This document shows, in pieces, positions 7,880 through 16,978 of a stretch of 64,000 nt of DNA. A program made the position numbers and the translations under genes. How positions within the stretch are numbered: the stretch's first letter is position 1; every line of letters starts with the position of its first letter. The stretch comes from Paenibacillus radicis (ex Gao et al. 2016) (lineage in GTDB: Bacteria > Bacillota > Bacilli > Paenibacillales > Paenibacillaceae). The notes beneath the pieces are model-generated. The model worked only from the letters and a program-made list of their open reading frames with translations, was not told the DNA's origin and made no database searches. Location: the NCBI RefSeq assembly GCF_014641555.1, contig NZ_BMHY01000001.1:62001-126000 (forward strand), given 5' to 3'.

Positions 7880-8605
7880 ATGAAAATTAACCCCTATATT
7901 GAAATGCTGAACATTACCCTTCAAATGGGCGAGAACCAAATGGTCATTCACCCGACGGTTATCCGCGATGAGGATGGTTATGTATTGGTGGATACCGGAA
8001 TGCCTGGCTGTTACGGCCCTATTACGGAGCTTTTGACCCAAGCGGGTATCGATCCGTCGGCTCCTCATTCCATTATTTTGACCCATCAAGATCTCGATCA
8101 TGTAGGCGGCCTGCCGGAGTTTAAGGACGAAGCCGTAAATGTGTATGCGCATGAAGACGACCAGCCTTATATCGACGGTTTAAAGCCAATGATCAAGTTA
8201 AGTGAAGAATTCAAAAAAGGGCTAATCGCATCTCTGCCACAAAACCTTGCTTCTACATTCGAGACCGCCTTTTCGGGCAGCGTTAAAAATGTAACCCACT
8301 CGCTGGTAGATGGAGATCAGCTACCGTTTGGCGGAGGACTAACGGTAATCCATACACCTGGGCATACGCCAGGACATATTTCTTTGTACCATGAAGCCAG
8401 CAAAACGCTCATTGCTGGAGATGCCATGGTCGTTGTGAACGGGAAGCTTCAAGGACCTAATCCGTCCGTTACACCGGAAATGGAAACGGCGCTTGCGTCA
8501 CTCCGTAAATTGAAGGCCTATCCGATCGAAAACGTCATATGCTACCACGGAGGCTTGTTTCAAGGCGACGCTCAAGCCATACACGAATTGATCGAGCGTC
8601 TGTAA
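7880..8605 (+). CDS. MBL-fold metallo-hydrolase (YflN-like)
   Basis: A cytoplasmic metallo-beta-lactamase-fold hydrolase. Metal-binding motifs are THQDLDHVGG (a variant of HxHxDH with D at the second histidine position, as in YflN-like proteins), HTPGHTPGH, AGDAM and the terminal CYHGG. The start is uncertain: an excellent ribosome site AGGAGGTGA (7845-7853) is 27-30 bases before the ATG at 7880, while the only closer in-frame candidates are GTG at 7850, which overlaps that site, and ATT at 7862. I list the ATG because family members usually begin near MKIN. The stop overlaps the next ATG (TAATG), so the AbrB-type gene is translationally coupled. The substrate is unknown. Confidence 0.85.
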   Translation: MKINPYIEMLNITLQMGENQMVIHPTVIRDEDGYVLVDTGMPGCYGPITELLTQAGIDPSAPHSIILTHQDLDHVGGLPEFKDEAVNVYAHEDDQPYIDGLKPMIKLSEEFKKGLIASLPQNLASTFETAFSGSVKNVTHSLVDGDQLPFGGGLTVIHTPGHTPGHISLYHEASKTLIAGDAMVVVNGKLQGPNPSVTPEMETALASLRKLKAYPIENVICYHGGLFQGDAQAIHELIERL

Positions 8606-9732
8606 TGGACAGCACAGGGCATTCACCGCAAAGCCTTACTTGGAAGGAAAATAAGTGGATCCGGTTTTTGGTGACTTGCGTCATTGCTGTTCTGGGAGGC
8701 TTCTTCTTTCAACTCATCCATATGCCTATTCCTTGGCTGTTGGGCTCTATGGTTTTTGTCTTGATCGGCTCCAAATTGTGGAGGGGTATTTCATTCTATT
8801 GGCCTGCACAAATCCGCAATACCGGAATGATTATTATCGGGTATACGTTAGGACTGTCGTTTACGGCATCGACTTTGGTCCAAATTGGACAGCAACTGCC
8901 AACAATGATTCTGTTTACAGCCCTGTTACTCTTGTGCGCTGGAGGCATCGCGTTTGTCGTGTCGAAGATCTCCGGCATTCCTTATCCGACCATCCTGATG
9001 GGAAGCATTCCTGGCGGGCTTAGCCAGATGGTCTCATTGGCTGAAGAGATGAAGAGCATCGATCTGACGGTCGTCACCTTTTTGCAGGTGTCCCGGCTGA
9101 TTATGATCATGTTCAGTGTACCGCTGTTGATCTTCAGCCCGTTGTTTCATGTGACCGGCAGCCACAGCGCGGCAATCTCTGACGCAGCCGGAGCTTCGGG
9201 CTATGCCGCTTTGTTCCCGCATATATGGCTTTTCGCAGCGGTATGTATACTGCTAGCTGTTGTTGGCCAAAAAATTAAGTTCCCGACGGCATTTCTGCTT
9301 GGGCCGATGATCGGCACCATACTGCTGAATTTGTCGGGGTATGAGGGCCATTCCTTGCCGCCGCTCGTACTTGAGTTTTCACAATTGATGATGGGGAGCT
9401 ATATCGGGCTGCTGCTGAAGCCGGAAAACCTGAAAAATAAGGTTAAAATCGTCCTGCTCGCGCTGCTGAACGGGGTAGCGCTAATCGGTTGCTCGATTAT
9501 CCTTAGTTTGCTGCTAGAACAACTGCATGACATTACGCTCGCTACCTCTTTCCTAAGCCTTTCTCCGGGCGGCATGGATCAGATGGCTTTCATCGCCAAG
9601 GAAGTGAACGGAGATTTATCAGTTATTACGAGCTATCAGCTGTTCCGTACGTTATTTATCTTTTTTGCAGTGCCGCCTTTGTTGAGATTGATCTTTCGGT
9701 CGATGTTGATGGGAAAAGAAAGGGCACATTAA
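8605..9732 (+). CDS. AbrB-family membrane protein (putative transporter)
   Basis: A 375-residue polytopic membrane protein with about ten hydrophobic segments arranged as two similar halves. Each half contains the family motif PWLLGSM / FLLGPMIG and a glycine-rich loop, SIPGGLSQM in the first half and LSPGGMDQM in the second. These mark the family often annotated AbrB or ammonia monooxygenase-like, which is unrelated to the AbrB transition-state regulator. Its substrate is not established. The ATG overlaps the hydrolase stop codon, so the two proteins are made together. The in-frame sequence further upstream lies within the hydrolase gene and is not credible coding. A terminator follows the stop. 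Confidence 0.85.
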   Translation: MDSTGHSPQSLTWKENKWIRFLVTCVIAVLGGFFFQLIHMPIPWLLGSMVFVLIGSKLWRGISFYWPAQIRNTGMIIIGYTLGLSFTASTLVQIGQQLPTMILFTALLLLCAGGIAFVVSKISGIPYPTILMGSIPGGLSQMVSLAEEMKSIDLTVVTFLQVSRLIMIMFSVPLLIFSPLFHVTGSHSAAISDAAGASGYAALFPHIWLFAAVCILLAVVGQKIKFPTAFLLGPMIGTILLNLSGYEGHSLPPLVLEFSQLMMGSYIGLLLKPENLKNKVKIVLLALLNGVALIGCSIILSLLLEQLHDITLATSFLSLSPGGMDQMAFIAKEVNGDLSVITSYQLFRTLFIFFAVPPLLRLIFRSMLMGKERAH

Positions 9733-9756
9733 TGGCATACAATACAAGTCGCATTC

Positions 9757-9790
9757 AAAGGCGCTGCTCCTCATGGGGCAGTGCCTTTTT
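9757..9790 (+). terminator. Terminator of the MBL/AbrB operon
   Basis: AAAGGCGCTGC pairs with GCAGTGCCTTT, with one mismatch-type pair, and runs into TTTTT, 24 bases after the stop codon. Confidence 0.8.
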
Positions 9791-9883
9791 GTCTTGGCTG
9801 ATTCCTGATCATTTCGAGATAGCATTTGCAATCGGCATACCACCATCAGCGCTCCTAAACAGGTGCCAAAAAAAGGACAGGAT

Positions 9884-9912
9884 TGTAGTGAGAATTATTA
9901 TCAGTTATGATT
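9884..9912 (+). promoter_or_regulatory. Fur-box promoter of the Btr-like regulator gene
   Basis: TTGTAG and TATGAT are 17 bases apart. The spacer contains TGAGAATTATTATCA (9890-9904), which matches the 7-1-7 Fur consensus TGATAATNATTATCA at 13 of 14 defined positions. Iron-loaded Fur bound here would block RNA polymerase directly. Confidence 0.8.
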
Positions 9913-9948
9913 GGTATATATAAATAACGCATGAGTGGAGAAATTGCA

Positions 9949-11589
9949 ATGCCTACTGAAATAAATATGCTGCATAAGAGCGGATGGGACTATTTGAGTC
10001 ATGCATGGCTAAAGCTCATCTATGTGGAAAAAGTAGAATACAGCGGGCAAGAATGGACGTTCCGAAAAGATCAACTGGAGCGGCATCGGCTTGTCATTTG
10101 CGCATGTCCTTGCCGGGTTATTGTAGATGGCGTTCGAATTTCTGCTGTTTCCGGCACGGTTATCCTTTGCTATCCTGGACAGTGGATCGAGACAGGCGGA
10201 CCTTCAAAAGAGAAACAGGCCTTGTATGTTCTCGAATTTGAGCAAGGCTCTTTACCAGCCGGAAAAGGGCAGGAAAATATACCAGCCTCATTCCATCTAG
10301 ACATGCTTGAATACCGGATTGCCGACTCCGTTCGTCTAGGCGATAAGATTCACGAGTATTGGGAGCGATCCCTATCGTTTGCACCGTCGGCATCAGCTGA
10401 TCAAATGCGGGTTCAGGCAAGCTTTTATGAATTGCTGGCATTGTTAATCGAACAACGACAGCATCGTGATACGGAAGCGTCTGAGATTGTGAAGAAAGAG
10501 ATCGATCTCCGTTATAGGGAAGGTCTCTCCGTCGATGAGCTGGCTGCGTTGTCGGGAGTGAGCCGTTATCACCTCATGCGCGGATTCAAGGAACGCTACG
10601 GCAAGAGCATCGTTGAGTATTTAACGGAGGTGCGGCTGCAGCATGCCAAAAAATTAATGCTGGAGAGCGGCTTGCCGGTAAGCGAGATTGCCGAACGGGT
10701 TGGTTTTCGGAGTGAATCGTATTTCCGGACCGTATTCAAAAAGGAGGTTGGCATTGCACCGGCGCTCTACCTTCGCAACCGAAGACGCAAGGTAGCCGCT
10801 TACAGCTGGCCGGTGCTTGGACAACTGCTGCCGCTGCAGGTCGTACCGCATGCCGCTCCGCTTGATCATTACTGGACCGATGAATTCAGCCGCAAATATA
10901 GCGGCGACATCGAAGTGCCGCTTGGCCATCATTACGAGTTCAATCATCGCGCGTTGCAGCAAGCGAAACCGGATTGCATCATCGGCTTGGACAGCACGAT
11001 TTCGAAGGAAGAAGCGGCTCAGCTTGGTGAAATTGCGCCAGTCCTGCTGCTGCCTTGGATGGAAGCGGGCTGGCGGCAGCATCTGCGAATGGTAGCTGAT
11101 TTCCTGGGAATGAAGGAAGACGCTATTTCTTGGCTCGAACATTATGAACAGAAGGCGAAGCTTGTGCAAGAACGAGTTCATAATAGCGTTGGCGATGAAA
11201 AAGTGCTGGTACTCAAGGTAGCTGGGAACGAGCTGCAAATATGGGGACGTAAAGCCATGACCGTTCTTTATGATGATCTTGGGATGAAGCCAGCTTCACT
11301 GATGGATAACATAGAATGGTACGCACCTGTGGAGCTTGAACATCTTTCCCATTGCGAGGAGGACTGCCGGTTCATCGTTAGCGTGAATGGCGATACCCAA
11401 TCTCAGGCATATTGGAAGAGGCTGCAAGCGGACAAGCAATGGAGCGGACTTCGGCAAGTCCAAGAGAACATGGTTCACTTGCAGCAGGGGCATCAGGCAT
11501 GGGTATATCCTTGGTTTGAAAATTCTGCGCTCTATCAAGAACGACAGCTGGAGATGCTGGAGCATCTGATTTTGTGCACCCATCAGTAA
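9949..11589 (+). CDS. AraC regulator fused to a siderophore-binding-like domain (Btr-like)
   Basis: A 546-residue cytoplasmic regulator with three parts: an N-terminal domain (about 1-180), an AraC double helix-turn-helix (about 185-285, including VDELAALSGVSRYHLMRGF and VSEIAERVGFRSESYF), and a C-terminal periplasmic-binding-protein-like domain (about 290-545). The same order occurs in B. subtilis Btr, which senses bacillibactin and activates its uptake genes. I start at the ATG at 9949 because GGAG lies nine bases before it; the ATG at 9931 has no ribosome site. A Fur box lies in its promoter, and the next gene encodes a ferri-siderophore-binding lipoprotein, the likely target. The siderophore is unknown. 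Confidence 0.88.
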   Translation: MPTEINMLHKSGWDYLSHAWLKLIYVEKVEYSGQEWTFRKDQLERHRLVICACPCRVIVDGVRISAVSGTVILCYPGQWIETGGPSKEKQALYVLEFEQGSLPAGKGQENIPASFHLDMLEYRIADSVRLGDKIHEYWERSLSFAPSASADQMRVQASFYELLALLIEQRQHRDTEASEIVKKEIDLRYREGLSVDELAALSGVSRYHLMRGFKERYGKSIVEYLTEVRLQHAKKLMLESGLPVSEIAERVGFRSESYFRTVFKKEVGIAPALYLRNRRRKVAAYSWPVLGQLLPLQVVPHAAPLDHYWTDEFSRKYSGDIEVPLGHHYEFNHRALQQAKPDCIIGLDSTISKEEAAQLGEIAPVLLLPWMEAGWRQHLRMVADFLGMKEDAISWLEHYEQKAKLVQERVHNSVGDEKVLVLKVAGNELQIWGRKAMTVLYDDLGMKPASLMDNIEWYAPVELEHLSHCEEDCRFIVSVNGDTQSQAYWKRLQADKQWSGLRQVQENMVHLQQGHQAWVYPWFENSALYQERQLEMLEHLILCTHQ

Positions 11590-11646
11590 ACATTCCGCAT
11601 GATTGTGGATATACAGATGAATAGCTGCTCGCTATACTCAATACAG

Positions 11647-11661
11647 TAAGAATGATTATCA
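11647..11661 (+). promoter_or_regulatory. Fur box before the siderophore-binding protein gene
   Basis: TAAGAATGATTATCA matches TGATAATNATTATCA at 12 of 14 defined positions. It lies nine bases downstream of a possible -10 box (TATACT, 11633-11638), where repressor would cover the transcription start. Confidence 0.75.
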
Positions 11662-11682
11662 ATTTCAGGGGGCAGCGACTAC

Positions 11683-12765
11683 ATGCTTAATGTTAAATCA
11701 AACACAAACTATTCAGATGAAAGGTCCCGAAAGCCTCGCATCTTCACGATTTTATCGATAATTACTGCACTAATGCTCGTGCTTGTTCTTGGAGCTTGCG
11801 GTAACAATGGCGGCAATGTTTCGGAAGCCACACCGCCTGCGACAGAACAGGCTTCTCCATCACCTGATGCCAACGAATCGGGCAATGGCAGCGAGCAGAC
11901 AGCAGTGACCGTCAAGCATGACTACGGCGAAACGACAGTTCCGGCAAATGCCAAACGAATCGTATCCATCGGAATGGAAGATATGCTGCTTTCACTCGAC
12001 GTGCCGCTCGTTCAGGCATTCAGCACGGATGGCTATTATTTGGATGCGCAAATTAAAGAAAAAGGGATTCCGGTTAACAGCTCCTTCGATATCAACCTGG
12101 AGGCTATTGCAGCCGTTAACCCTGATCTTATTATTATGAATACGTATATGACCGATCAAGCCGGTTATGAGCAGCTTAGCAAAATTGCTCCAACGATTGC
12201 TTTTGTCCGGGATAACTGGCAAACCGGCATTGTTGAAATTGGAAAAGCGCTAGGTAAAGAAGAACAGGCTAAGGCGATAGTTCAAGCGTATCAGGATAAA
12301 TTGAAGAAAGCGAAAGAGGCCATCGTACAAGCAGTTGGTGAGGATAAAACGGTCGCTTTCGTTCGTCCGGCAACGAAGGATGTGGAATTGGATTTCCCGG
12401 AATATGTTTGGACATCTGTGCTCTATAACGATCTGGGTCTGAAGCCGGATCCTCAGGTGCTGAAATTCCAGAAGGAAACCAAGGATACATGGGGAGGTAC
12501 GATGATCTCACTGGAAAAGCTCCCTGAGCTGACAGCGGATTACTTATTCATGGATTACGGAGCTTCCATGTCTTCCGAAACGGATTTCCAGAAGGATGTC
12601 GCTAAAGCGTCTGAGGTGGAGCAAATGAAGGTGTGGAAGGCTATACCTGCTGTTGCAAAAGGAAATGCTTTCAAGGTTTCTGCCCGCCACTGGGCACTGA
12701 ATGGTCCAATCGCCGATGCGAAAAAGATCGATGACATTGTACAAACGTTGACGGCGCTCAAATAA
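11683..12765 (+). CDS. Iron-siderophore ABC transporter, substrate-binding lipoprotein
   Basis: A 360-residue lipoprotein. A basic N-terminus and hydrophobic helix end in the lipobox LGAC (cysteine about 39), followed by a low-complexity Asn/Gly/Ser/Pro linker and a FepB/BtuF-type binding fold. Family features include VKHDYGETTVPANAKRIV and the aspartate-rich central helix. It should capture ferric siderophores outside the membrane. The gene has its own Fur box and follows the Btr-like activator, but no permease or ATPase gene is adjacent, so it must work with a transporter encoded elsewhere. AGGGGG precedes the ATG. The 43-residue lead before the cysteine is longer than usual. Confidence 0.9.
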   Translation: MLNVKSNTNYSDERSRKPRIFTILSIITALMLVLVLGACGNNGGNVSEATPPATEQASPSPDANESGNGSEQTAVTVKHDYGETTVPANAKRIVSIGMEDMLLSLDVPLVQAFSTDGYYLDAQIKEKGIPVNSSFDINLEAIAAVNPDLIIMNTYMTDQAGYEQLSKIAPTIAFVRDNWQTGIVEIGKALGKEEQAKAIVQAYQDKLKKAKEAIVQAVGEDKTVAFVRPATKDVELDFPEYVWTSVLYNDLGLKPDPQVLKFQKETKDTWGGTMISLEKLPELTADYLFMDYGASMSSETDFQKDVAKASEVEQMKVWKAIPAVAKGNAFKVSARHWALNGPIADAKKIDDIVQTLTALK

Positions 12766-12781
12766 ATAAGTTTTTTTCTGC

Positions 12782-12814
12782 GCAGCAGTGTCCCTGATAG
12801 GGATGCTGCTTTTA
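12782..12814 (+). terminator. Terminator after the binding-lipoprotein gene
   Basis: GCAGCAGTGTCCC and AGGGATGCTGC pair around TGAT, followed by TTTTAT. Confidence 0.75.
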
Positions 12815-12970
12815 TATTAGCGGCAAAAAGGGGCTCATGCGAATAGGCATGGGTCTCTTTTTTGCGCTGCAGCATGGGTCTGATTTGGTTCAGTGCGCCA
12901 TCGTTCCAAAATGTAAAATAGCGGAAGCCACTTGACGAACGAAGAAATCCAATATACGATTAAGCAGTAA

Positions 12971-12996
12971 TTTAGTAAATCAGTAAATTAGTAAAC
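12971..12996 (+). promoter_or_regulatory. AGTAAAT repeat leader of the first DUF6530-like gene
   Basis: Three tandem copies of TTAGTAAA/CAGTAAA lie 24 bases before the ATG. The same TTTAGTAAATTAGTAAAC string occurs 25 bases before the second paralogue (17486-17503). Shared position and sequence suggest a common control element, or simply shared ancestry of the two leaders. Confidence 0.4.
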
Positions 12997-13019
12997 AAGT
13001 GAAAGGGACGGAAAACAAG

Positions 13020-13499
13020 ATGAAAATACCGGCTGCATTAAAACATAAGCCTGTTGTCGTAGCAGAAAAATACGAGAAGGTTGACGGCCGACTGGCCAGA
13101 AATTCGGACGCAAAAGGTCTTTCTTTAGGACTTGCCCAATGGAACGATAGAGGCAAGATCGATATTTCGGCTAAGGTGTGGAGATATACCGGAGAAAAGT
13201 GGTCCAGGCAATCTGAAGAGCTGCCTATCCATCGTGTACTGGACTTGTCTATTCTCATTTGCCGGACTCTGGAACATTTCAGCGAAGCTTATCGCTATGA
13301 GCATTTATATGATCCGCAGGCGTCCGTCATTGACCGGATAGGTCTTCAAGGAGATGCGATGACCGTAGCGATATGTACGGACAATGAAAAAATCAATGAT
13401 GATATCAAACTGTTTAGTCAAGCTCTAAGCGACGACGATGAAATGATCGGCGAACGTTTGCGCGCATTATCAAAAATTTTACAGGATATGGGGTATTGA
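13020..13499 (+). CDS. DUF6530-like protein, first copy
   Basis: A 159-residue soluble protein that I recognise, from memory, as the family annotated DUF6530; its function is unknown. It contains the conserved blocks KHKPVVV, YEKVDGR, GLSLGLAQWNDRG and GEKWSRQSEE, and it ends in ERLRALSKILQDMGY. By my alignment it differs from the second copy at 17528 at 21 of 159 positions (about 87% identity). I start at the ATG at 13020, aligned with the start of the second copy; an upstream GTG would only add a poorly supported extension. Its stop lies two bases before the MFS start, so the genes are coupled. There is no signal peptide or membrane helix. Confidence 0.75.
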   Translation: MKIPAALKHKPVVVAEKYEKVDGRLARNSDAKGLSLGLAQWNDRGKIDISAKVWRYTGEKWSRQSEELPIHRVLDLSILICRTLEHFSEAYRYEHLYDPQASVIDRIGLQGDAMTVAICTDNEKINDDIKLFSQALSDDDEMIGERLRALSKILQDMGY

Positions 13500-13501
13500 A
13501 G

Positions 13502-14710
13502 ATGTTTTCCAATCGTTATGTAAGAACTATTATTTTCTCCCGGGTGCTGCTGCAATTGGGCATTTGGATCCGGAACTATTCGGTTCTTCTCTATGTTACC
13601 GAGTTGACGAATAACAATTCGGTTTACGTATCACTCATATCGGTTGCGGAATTCGCTCCGATCTTTATTTTCGGCTTAATTGGCGGCACCTTCGCCGATC
13701 GGTGGCGGCCGAAGCGGACGATGGTCTGGAGTGATTTATTGTCTTCCATATCCGTTATGGCTGTATTGCTTACCGTTATGAACGGGGGATGGATCGCACT
13801 TCTAGTCGGATCGTTTATTTCCGCGAGTTTGTCGCAATTTTCTCAGCCTTCGGCCATGAAGCTGTACAAACGGCATGTGCCAGCTGAGCAGCTGCAAGGC
13901 GTGATGGCAATGTCCCAAACGATCGTCGCTGTCTTTACGGTTTTGGGTCCGGTCGTTGGTACGTTTATCTTTATCCGATTTGGCATTAACGTCTCTCTGA
14001 TCCTTACCGCTATTTTGTTTCTCGGCTCTTCGATTATTCTATCGTCGCTGCCTCGTGATGCGGAGGAGAAAAAATCCGCCGATGGTGGAAGCTTCATGAA
14101 GGAACTGACGGACGGTTTGCGTTATATCGGGGCTAATAAATCGTTAAGAACGCTCAGCATGACTTTCGCCGCTGTCGGATTAGCTTCCGGTTTGATTCAG
14201 CCGTTGCAAATCTTCCTAGTCATCGAGAAATTGGGACAGGACAAACAATTTCTGCAATGGCTCGTTATGGCCAATGGTGCGGCAATGCTGGTAGGCGGGG
14301 CCTTCATCATGGGAATAGCCAAAAAAGTGAAGCCGCAGCTGCTGCTTTTAATCGGGCTAATCGTTACGGCTGTCTGTACGATTGGAATCGGTGCATCCTC
14401 GAAGATCTGGCTGACTATAACGCTTCTGGTGTTCAGCGGCTTGGTATATCCTTTCATTCAAGGCGGAATTCAAACCCTGCTTGTACGGAACACCGAAGGG
14501 GCCTTTATTGGCCGGGTATCTGGAGCGATTATGCCTGCATTTATGGGGATGATGGTAACCGGCATGTTCATAACCGGCTATTTGAAAGAATCATTCTCCT
14601 TGTTGTCGGTATATATGGTGAGCGGTTGTTTGACGATTGCCGGTGCGGTCCTGCTGCTTCCTATTATTTTTGAGAAGAGAAAGAAAACGGAGAAAGGTCA
14701 AGCATTATGA
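13502..14710 (+). CDS. MFS transporter (EntS/MFS_3-like exporter)
   Basis: A 402-residue integral membrane protein with about twelve hydrophobic segments. The loop after the second helix carries a variant of the MFS motif A, GGTFADRWRPKRTM (about residues 60-73). The overall shape matches MFS_3/EntS-type exporters and drug-efflux proteins. The ATG at 13502 is two bases after the DUF6530-like stop, and the ribosome site is weak, so translation is probably coupled. It ends 19 bases before the AAA ATPase gene. The exported substrate is unknown. Its location inside an otherwise soluble AAA/VWA gene set is unusual. Confidence 0.85.
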   Translation: MFSNRYVRTIIFSRVLLQLGIWIRNYSVLLYVTELTNNNSVYVSLISVAEFAPIFIFGLIGGTFADRWRPKRTMVWSDLLSSISVMAVLLTVMNGGWIALLVGSFISASLSQFSQPSAMKLYKRHVPAEQLQGVMAMSQTIVAVFTVLGPVVGTFIFIRFGINVSLILTAILFLGSSIILSSLPRDAEEKKSADGGSFMKELTDGLRYIGANKSLRTLSMTFAAVGLASGLIQPLQIFLVIEKLGQDKQFLQWLVMANGAAMLVGGAFIMGIAKKVKPQLLLLIGLIVTAVCTIGIGASSKIWLTITLLVFSGLVYPFIQGGIQTLLVRNTEGAFIGRVSGAIMPAFMGMMVTGMFITGYLKESFSLLSVYMVSGCLTIAGAVLLLPIIFEKRKKTEKGQAL

Positions 14711-14729
14711 CAGACAGGAGGAGAAAGGC

Positions 14730-15842
14730 ATGACGGAAATGGAATCATATCCATTGTCTCCGGCAAGGCAGCTGACAGAAACGGAAATGAAGCGTGTATG
14801 GCAGAAACCGGCATCTCATAAAATCAGCGAAGAAGAACGGCGCATTAGTAAAGAGGTCAGGCGCAATTGGAATCGCGGGGAAATGAAAATCGCCAATATT
14901 TTGCTGGAGGGGGATGCGGGTTCTGGTAAAACGCAGCTCGCAAAAGCATTATCGGCAAACTTCGGGCTGCCGTATACGAAAGTGACTTGTTTTGCCGATA
15001 TGGATAAATCCGATATAATCGGCGCGATTTTACCGGTCATTTCTGCTGAACAATTAGAGAAGCTGGAGCCAGCGGAGCAAACGGTGTTGAAAGCCTTATA
15101 TGAGAGCGATGGATTTCAGAGCGCTATTGAAATTTTGGTGGATGTATTAGAGATGACGCAAGAACAAGCCGCCGTAAAAATAAAACAATTGCTGAAGCTT
15201 GCTTCGGAAGAGAGCGACAGTGTGGAGTATCGCTTTTACCCGTCGGAGATCGTTAGAGCTTATCAGCAAGGATACTTGCTGGAAATACAAGAACCTAACG
15301 TGATTCGTGATGCTGCGGTGCTGATGGCATTGAACTCTGCTTTGGAGCTGGATGGCAGCATCAATCTTCCGACTGAAATGATCCGCAGACATCCGGACTT
15401 CATCGCGGTCATTACAACAAACCGCAGCTATGCAGGGTCAAGGCCGCTTAACGAAGCGCTGCGCGACAGAGTTCAACATTCAGAGAAGATGGATCTGCCG
15501 ACCAAAGAAATGATGATGGAACGTGCAATGTCCAAAACTGGTTATCAAGATGAAGAGGTACTAAGTACTCTGGCGGACAGTATTATCGTCTTGGATAAAA
15601 CAGCCCGGGCTAATGCGATCAAAGGGGTGGCGGGCATGCGTTCGCTTTTCTACTGGACAGATGCAGTAGCCGGCGGAGCCTCCGCCAGTGAGTCTCTATA
15701 TCATAAGGTCATCTACAAGATCACAACCGATCCAGAGGAAATTAAGATTTTGGAGGACGCTCTCGAAAAGCATGGTTTGATTGCTGGATTAGAAGACATT
15801 GCGAATGAAGTAAAAAAAAACGGAAAAATAACGATGCCTTAG
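14730..15842 (+). CDS. MoxR/CobS-type AAA ATPase
   Basis: A 370-residue AAA+ ATPase. Walker A is GDAGSGKT (61-68). The Walker B position reads GYLLEIQEP rather than the usual LDE, a form I recall in some Firmicute MoxR-like proteins. Sensor 1 is VITTN and an arginine-rich end follows (RPLNEALRDRV). About 90 residues separate Walker A from Walker B, longer than usual, and include a helical insert. MoxR ATPases act as chaperones that insert cofactors or remodel complexes, usually with a VWA protein; that partner is the next gene, two bases downstream. The start at 14730 is set by AGGAGGAGAAAGG; longer forms would overlap the MFS gene. Confidence 0.88.
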   Translation: MTEMESYPLSPARQLTETEMKRVWQKPASHKISEEERRISKEVRRNWNRGEMKIANILLEGDAGSGKTQLAKALSANFGLPYTKVTCFADMDKSDIIGAILPVISAEQLEKLEPAEQTVLKALYESDGFQSAIEILVDVLEMTQEQAAVKIKQLLKLASEESDSVEYRFYPSEIVRAYQQGYLLEIQEPNVIRDAAVLMALNSALELDGSINLPTEMIRRHPDFIAVITTNRSYAGSRPLNEALRDRVQHSEKMDLPTKEMMMERAMSKTGYQDEEVLSTLADSIIVLDKTARANAIKGVAGMRSLFYWTDAVAGGASASESLYHKVIYKITTDPEEIKILEDALEKHGLIAGLEDIANEVKKNGKITMP

Positions 15843-15844
15843 AA

Positions 15845-16936
15845 ATGAAGATATGGGGAGAAATAGACACAGCTGATTATGACAATGACGGTCTTGATGA
15901 TGAAACTGGTATCGCATTGAAAAAATCAGCGGATAGTGAAGAAAGTACTTCCCTAGTATCCGAAGACTCGACCGATATGGAAAGCTCGGATACGGGGGAG
16001 GTCGGCTCCCCCCGATATCATCAGTCTAATCCCGAACCTATGCCTGAGGATGTGAAACACAAGGAGCGAGAGTTCCGCAAAAGGCTGAATCGTAACGCAA
16101 GGGAAATGGCAGCGGACACTATTCATGCAAAAGTAAAGCTGATCGTACACCGTCCCGATTACGACCAAGGCCATCAACAGGAATACGTCAGTTTGAGCAA
16201 GGGGCTGATGCCTGTCGTGAGAGAAATCGCCAAAAAGACGCTTCCGCTCTTGGAGCATGATGTTTCCTCCGAATTTACAAGAAACCGTTACTATGGCAGC
16301 AAGTTTCAAGCAGACAGCGTTGCATATAGGGATTACAGGTATTTTGCCAAAAAACGGCCTCCTACGGAATCTCCTTCGTTGATGGTTGGTCTAAGGGTTG
16401 ATGAATCGGCATCGATGTCCGCTTTCGGAAGATTGGAAGCAGCCAAGCGAGCCGTCATCGCGGTATATGAATTTTGTCAAATTTGTCAAATTCCAATCTC
16501 GATCTATGGCGATACGGCGGATGTATCCAGGCTGGAGCAAATGTCGATCTTTGCTTATGCAGATTACGATAAACCGGATTCCAACGACCGTTTCCGGCTT
16601 ATGGGGATTCAGGCAAGAAGCAATAACCGGGATGGAATGGCGCTTAGAATTTTAGCGGAACGGTTAGCCGCTTCTCCGCAACAGACGAAGCTGCTGATTA
16701 GCATTAGTGACGGTCAGCCAAAGGCAATGGACAATTATACGGGAAGCTATGCCGTTGCAGATATGCAGCAAACGATAGAGGAATATGAACGTAAGGGTGT
16801 TACCTTTCTTGCAGCTGCAATCGGCCAAGATAAGAACGTCATTAGTGAAATTTACGGTAATGAGCGGTTTTTGGACATTACAAATTTACAGGAGCTCCCT
16901 GCAAAGCTAGTACGCATTATCGCCCGGTATTTGTAA
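15845..16936 (+). CDS. VWA-domain protein, CobT/NorD-like partner of the AAA ATPase
   Basis: A 363-residue protein: an acidic, low-complexity N-terminus (about 8-75), a helical middle (about 75-165) and a C-terminal von Willebrand A domain (about 180-363). The metal-ion adhesion site is DESASMS (Asp186), with the later Thr and Asp positions near SIYGDTADVSR and SISDGQPK. The acidic region followed by a VWA domain resembles CobT and NorD, which pair with CobS/NorQ ATPases. The ATG is two bases after the ATPase stop with no clear ribosome site of its own, so translation is coupled. The substrate of the pair is unknown; no chelatase or reductase gene is nearby. Confidence 0.85.
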   Translation: MKIWGEIDTADYDNDGLDDETGIALKKSADSEESTSLVSEDSTDMESSDTGEVGSPRYHQSNPEPMPEDVKHKEREFRKRLNRNAREMAADTIHAKVKLIVHRPDYDQGHQQEYVSLSKGLMPVVREIAKKTLPLLEHDVSSEFTRNRYYGSKFQADSVAYRDYRYFAKKRPPTESPSLMVGLRVDESASMSAFGRLEAAKRAVIAVYEFCQICQIPISIYGDTADVSRLEQMSIFAYADYDKPDSNDRFRLMGIQARSNNRDGMALRILAERLAASPQQTKLLISISDGQPKAMDNYTGSYAVADMQQTIEEYERKGVTFLAAAIGQDKNVISEIYGNERFLDITNLQELPAKLVRIIARYL

Positions 16937-16978
16937 GGCTGCTAAACATTCATTAGCCAAGATAAGGAGAGCAACGAC

